Shown one piece after another: positions 33,475 to 35,037 of a stretch of DNA of 35,037 bases. The translations under genes were made by a program, and so were the position numbers. Origin of the DNA: Streptomyces scabichelini (GTDB taxonomy: Bacteria; Actinomycetota; Actinomycetes; Streptomycetales; Streptomycetaceae); NCBI RefSeq assembly GCF_011045015.1, contig NZ_JAAKZY010000103.1, forward strand, positions 1 through 35,037. Direction: 5' to 3'. The stretch's first letter is position 1; every line of letters starts with the position of its first letter. The notes under the pieces were generated by a model, which saw only the letters and a program-made list of their open reading frames with translations, was not told the DNA's origin and did not search any database.

Positions 33475-35037
33475 AGCGATACTCCTCCAACACCACGTGG
33501 GCGTTCGTCCCGCTGAATCCGAAAGAACTGACGGCGGCCCGCCTCAGCTCCTGGCCGTTCCGCGCTCCCCAGAACTGGAGATCCTTGTTGACGGACAACG
33601 GGCAACCGTCGGAGTCGAGAAGCTCGTTGGGCGTCTCGAAGTGGAGAGACGGTACGAGCAGGCCGTGGCGCAGGCCGAGCAGCACCTTGTGTACGCCGGC
33701 GATGCCGGCGGCGGCGGACGTGTGTCCGATGTTGCTCTTCACCGAGCCGATGGCGCACGCCCCCGCGGCGACTCCCCGCTCGCGGTAGACCGTGCTCAGG
33801 GCGTCGAGCTCGATCGCGTCACCGAGCTTCGTCCCCGTACCGTGCGTCTCGACGTAACCGATGGACGCCGCGTCGATGCCGTGCCGGTCGTAGACCGTAC
33901 GCAGCAGTTCCATCTGGCTGTTGGCGCTGGGAGCCGTGATGCCGTTGGTCTTGCCGTCCTGGTTCGTGCCTGACGCCAGTACCGTGCCGTAGATGTGATC
34001 GTGATCGGCTTCGGCGTCGCTCAGCCGCTTCAGCACCAGGGCTCCGACGCCCTCGCCCGGCACGAAGCCGTCGGCTCCTTGGTCGAACGACCGGCACTGT
34101 CCCCGTGCCGACAGCATCTGCGCCCCCGACATCCTGACGTAGCTGCCCGCGAGCAGGTACAGCGAGACACCTCCGACAAGGGCGAGGTCGATCTCACCAC
34201 TGGCCAGGGCCTGTTGGGCGAGGTGCAGCGCGACGAGAGAGGACGAGCAGGCGGTGTCGAGGGCGATCGCCGGGCCCTTGAGGTTGAGGAAGTAGGCGAT
34301 GCGTGCAGCGGCGATCGCGCTGCTGCTGCTCGTCGCGACGGTGTCTTCCTCGCTGTCGTTGCCGGACACCAGAAAGCTGTACTCGTTGCCGCTGATGCCC
34401 AGATAAACACCGCATTTCATCTTGCTCAGAGACCCGGGGTCGTAGCCCGCGTCCTCGAAGGCCCGATACGCCTCCTGCAGGAACAGGCGGTGCTGCGGGT
34501 CGATGCCTTCCGCTTCGGCCGGCGAGATGTTGAAGAACAGCGGGTCGAAGCAGTCCGCGTCCTCCAGGTAGCCCATCGACTTGCAGTACGTCTTGCCCTT
34601 CTGGCCGGGGCGGGGGTCGTAGTAGCGAGAGACGTCCCACCGGTCGGCGGGCACTTCCCGCACGGAGTCACGGCCGTCGCGGAGGTTGGCCCAGTACTGG
34701 CGGAGGTTCTCCGCGTCCGGGTAGCGCCCGGACATTCCGACAATGGCCGCGCGGTTACCGGGGCCGGCGGTGTACGGAGCGTCCGCGGGCAACGCTGGCT
34801 CCCACGCAGGCTCGGGCTCCGGGTCCGGCTCCGGCACAGACACCGGCTCGGGCTCTGGCACCGGTTCCGGCGTCACCGGCACGAAACTCGGCTCCGGGGC
34901 CGGAGCCGGATCCACCACCGGCGAAGCGACCTCCTCGGCCGGTATCAACTGCGCTACATAAGCAGCCAACTCCGCGACCGACGGGTAGTCGTACAACCGC
35001 GTCGCAGTCAACGACGTGCCATACGCCTTATTGATCG
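33467..35037 (-). CDS. Trans-AT PKS, C-terminal part: ACP end - KS (5' end outside window)
   Basis: The frame is open through the right edge, where it reads INKAYGTSL then TATRLYDYPSV. This is helix II-III of an ACP whose attachment Ser lies beyond the window. A Pro/Glu-rich linker follows (about 34780-34920). Next is a complete KS: Cys in DTACSSS (codon 34247-34249), His in ETHGTGT and His in KSNIGH. The protein stops at TGA 33467 directly after the KS end motif GTNAHVVLEEY, with no linker domain. The rest of its module is on the next protein. The KS is very like the last KS of the 2967-residue PKS (shared NLKGPAIALDTACSSSLV, KCGVYLGI, SGEIDxALVGGVxLYL). That KS follows a beta-branching ACP, so this one may also accept a beta-branched chain. 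Confidence 0.93.
   Translation of the reverse strand, partial: INKAYGTSLTATRLYDYPSVAELAAYVAQLIPAEEVASPVVDPAPAPEPSFVPVTPEPVPEPEPVSVPEPDPEPEPAWEPALPADAPYTAGPGNRAAIVGMSGRYPDAENLRQYWANLRDGRDSVREVPADRWDVSRYYDPRPGQKGKTYCKSMGYLEDADCFDPLFFNISPAEAEGIDPQHRLFLQEAYRAFEDAGYDPGSLSKMKCGVYLGISGNEYSFLVSGNDSEEDTVATSSSSAIAAARIAYFLNLKGPAIALDTACSSSLVALHLAQQALASGEIDLALVGGVSLYLLAGSYVRMSGAQMLSARGQCRSFDQGADGFVPGEGVGALVLKRLSDAEADHDHIYGTVLASGTNQDGKTNGITAPSANSQMELLRTVYDRHGIDAASIGYVETHGTGTKLGDAIELDALSTVYRERGVAAGACAIGSVKSNIGHTSAAAGIAGVHKVLLGLRHGLLVPSLHFETPNELLDSDGCPLSVNKDLQFWGARNGQELRRAAVSSFGFSGTNAHVVLEEYRYA
34780..34920 (-). repeat. Low-complexity Pro/Glu-rich interdomain linker
   Basis: Within the right-edge PKS, tandem PEP/PxPE-type units (for example PEPVPEPEPVSVPEPDPEPE) link the ACP and the KS. 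On DNA level it is an imperfect short tandem repeat of GGCTC/CGGGCTC type. It acts as a flexible spacer. It could also be a site for slippage or assembly error. Confidence 0.75.

Noticed and set aside
34780..34920. Plus-strand Gly-Ser-Gly repeat protein
   Set aside because: It is the complement of the Pro/Glu-rich linker of the PKS and has no independent coding support.
1..35037. CRISPR arrays, tRNA or rRNA genes
   Set aside because: No regularly spaced direct repeats, cloverleaf-like segments or rRNA stretches were found by eye.

Overview
The window has high-GC, actinomycete-type DNA, most likely Streptomyces: GC-biased third codon positions, GTG starts, purine-rich ribosome sites and tightly packed genes. 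Almost all of it (about 2657 to the right edge) is the 3' part of a trans-acyltransferase (trans-AT) polyketide synthase (PKS) cluster. All PKS genes run on the minus strand, so the pathway reads from right to left. I cannot name the product.

Right to left: a PKS whose 5' end lies outside the window (end of an ACP, then KS); a 2967-residue PKS (linker-DH-KR-ACP-KS-ACP-KS-KR); a 3055-residue PKS (C-methyltransferase-ACP-KS-DH-KR-ACP-KS0-ACP-TE); then a free-standing enoylreductase, a malonyl-type AT, HMG-CoA-synthase-like protein, two enoyl-CoA hydratase-like proteins (ECH1, ECH2), a free ACP, a decarboxylating-type KS (Cys to Ser), a second AT-like protein (probable acylhydrolase), an SDR oxidoreductase, and finally an odd four-part fusion (KR-ACP-flavin monooxygenase-serine-hydrolase fold). 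No PKS module carries an AT, so extender units must come from the free AT.

The HMGS/ECH/ACP/KS set is a beta-branching cassette that replaces a beta-keto group by a carbon branch. Its target can be located: the second ACP of the 2967-residue PKS has the Trp six residues after the phosphopantetheine Ser that marks beta-branching ACPs, and its module has no reductive domains. The ACP cut by the right edge is followed by a sister KS and may be a second target. Two modules are split between proteins, and the last KS lacks both catalytic His residues and directly precedes ACP-TE, as expected for a transfer-only step before release.

The left 2.65 kb differs. It holds two plus-strand genes with related C-terminal domains (the first cut by the window edge), a 23-codon ORF remnant, a decayed OLD-family ATPase/nuclease gene with an in-frame stop, and the 3' end of an IS transposase whose reading frame overlaps the 3' end of the last PKS-operon gene. 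This looks like mobile or plasmid debris marking the cluster's left border. I saw no regulator, transporter, RNA gene or CRISPR array.
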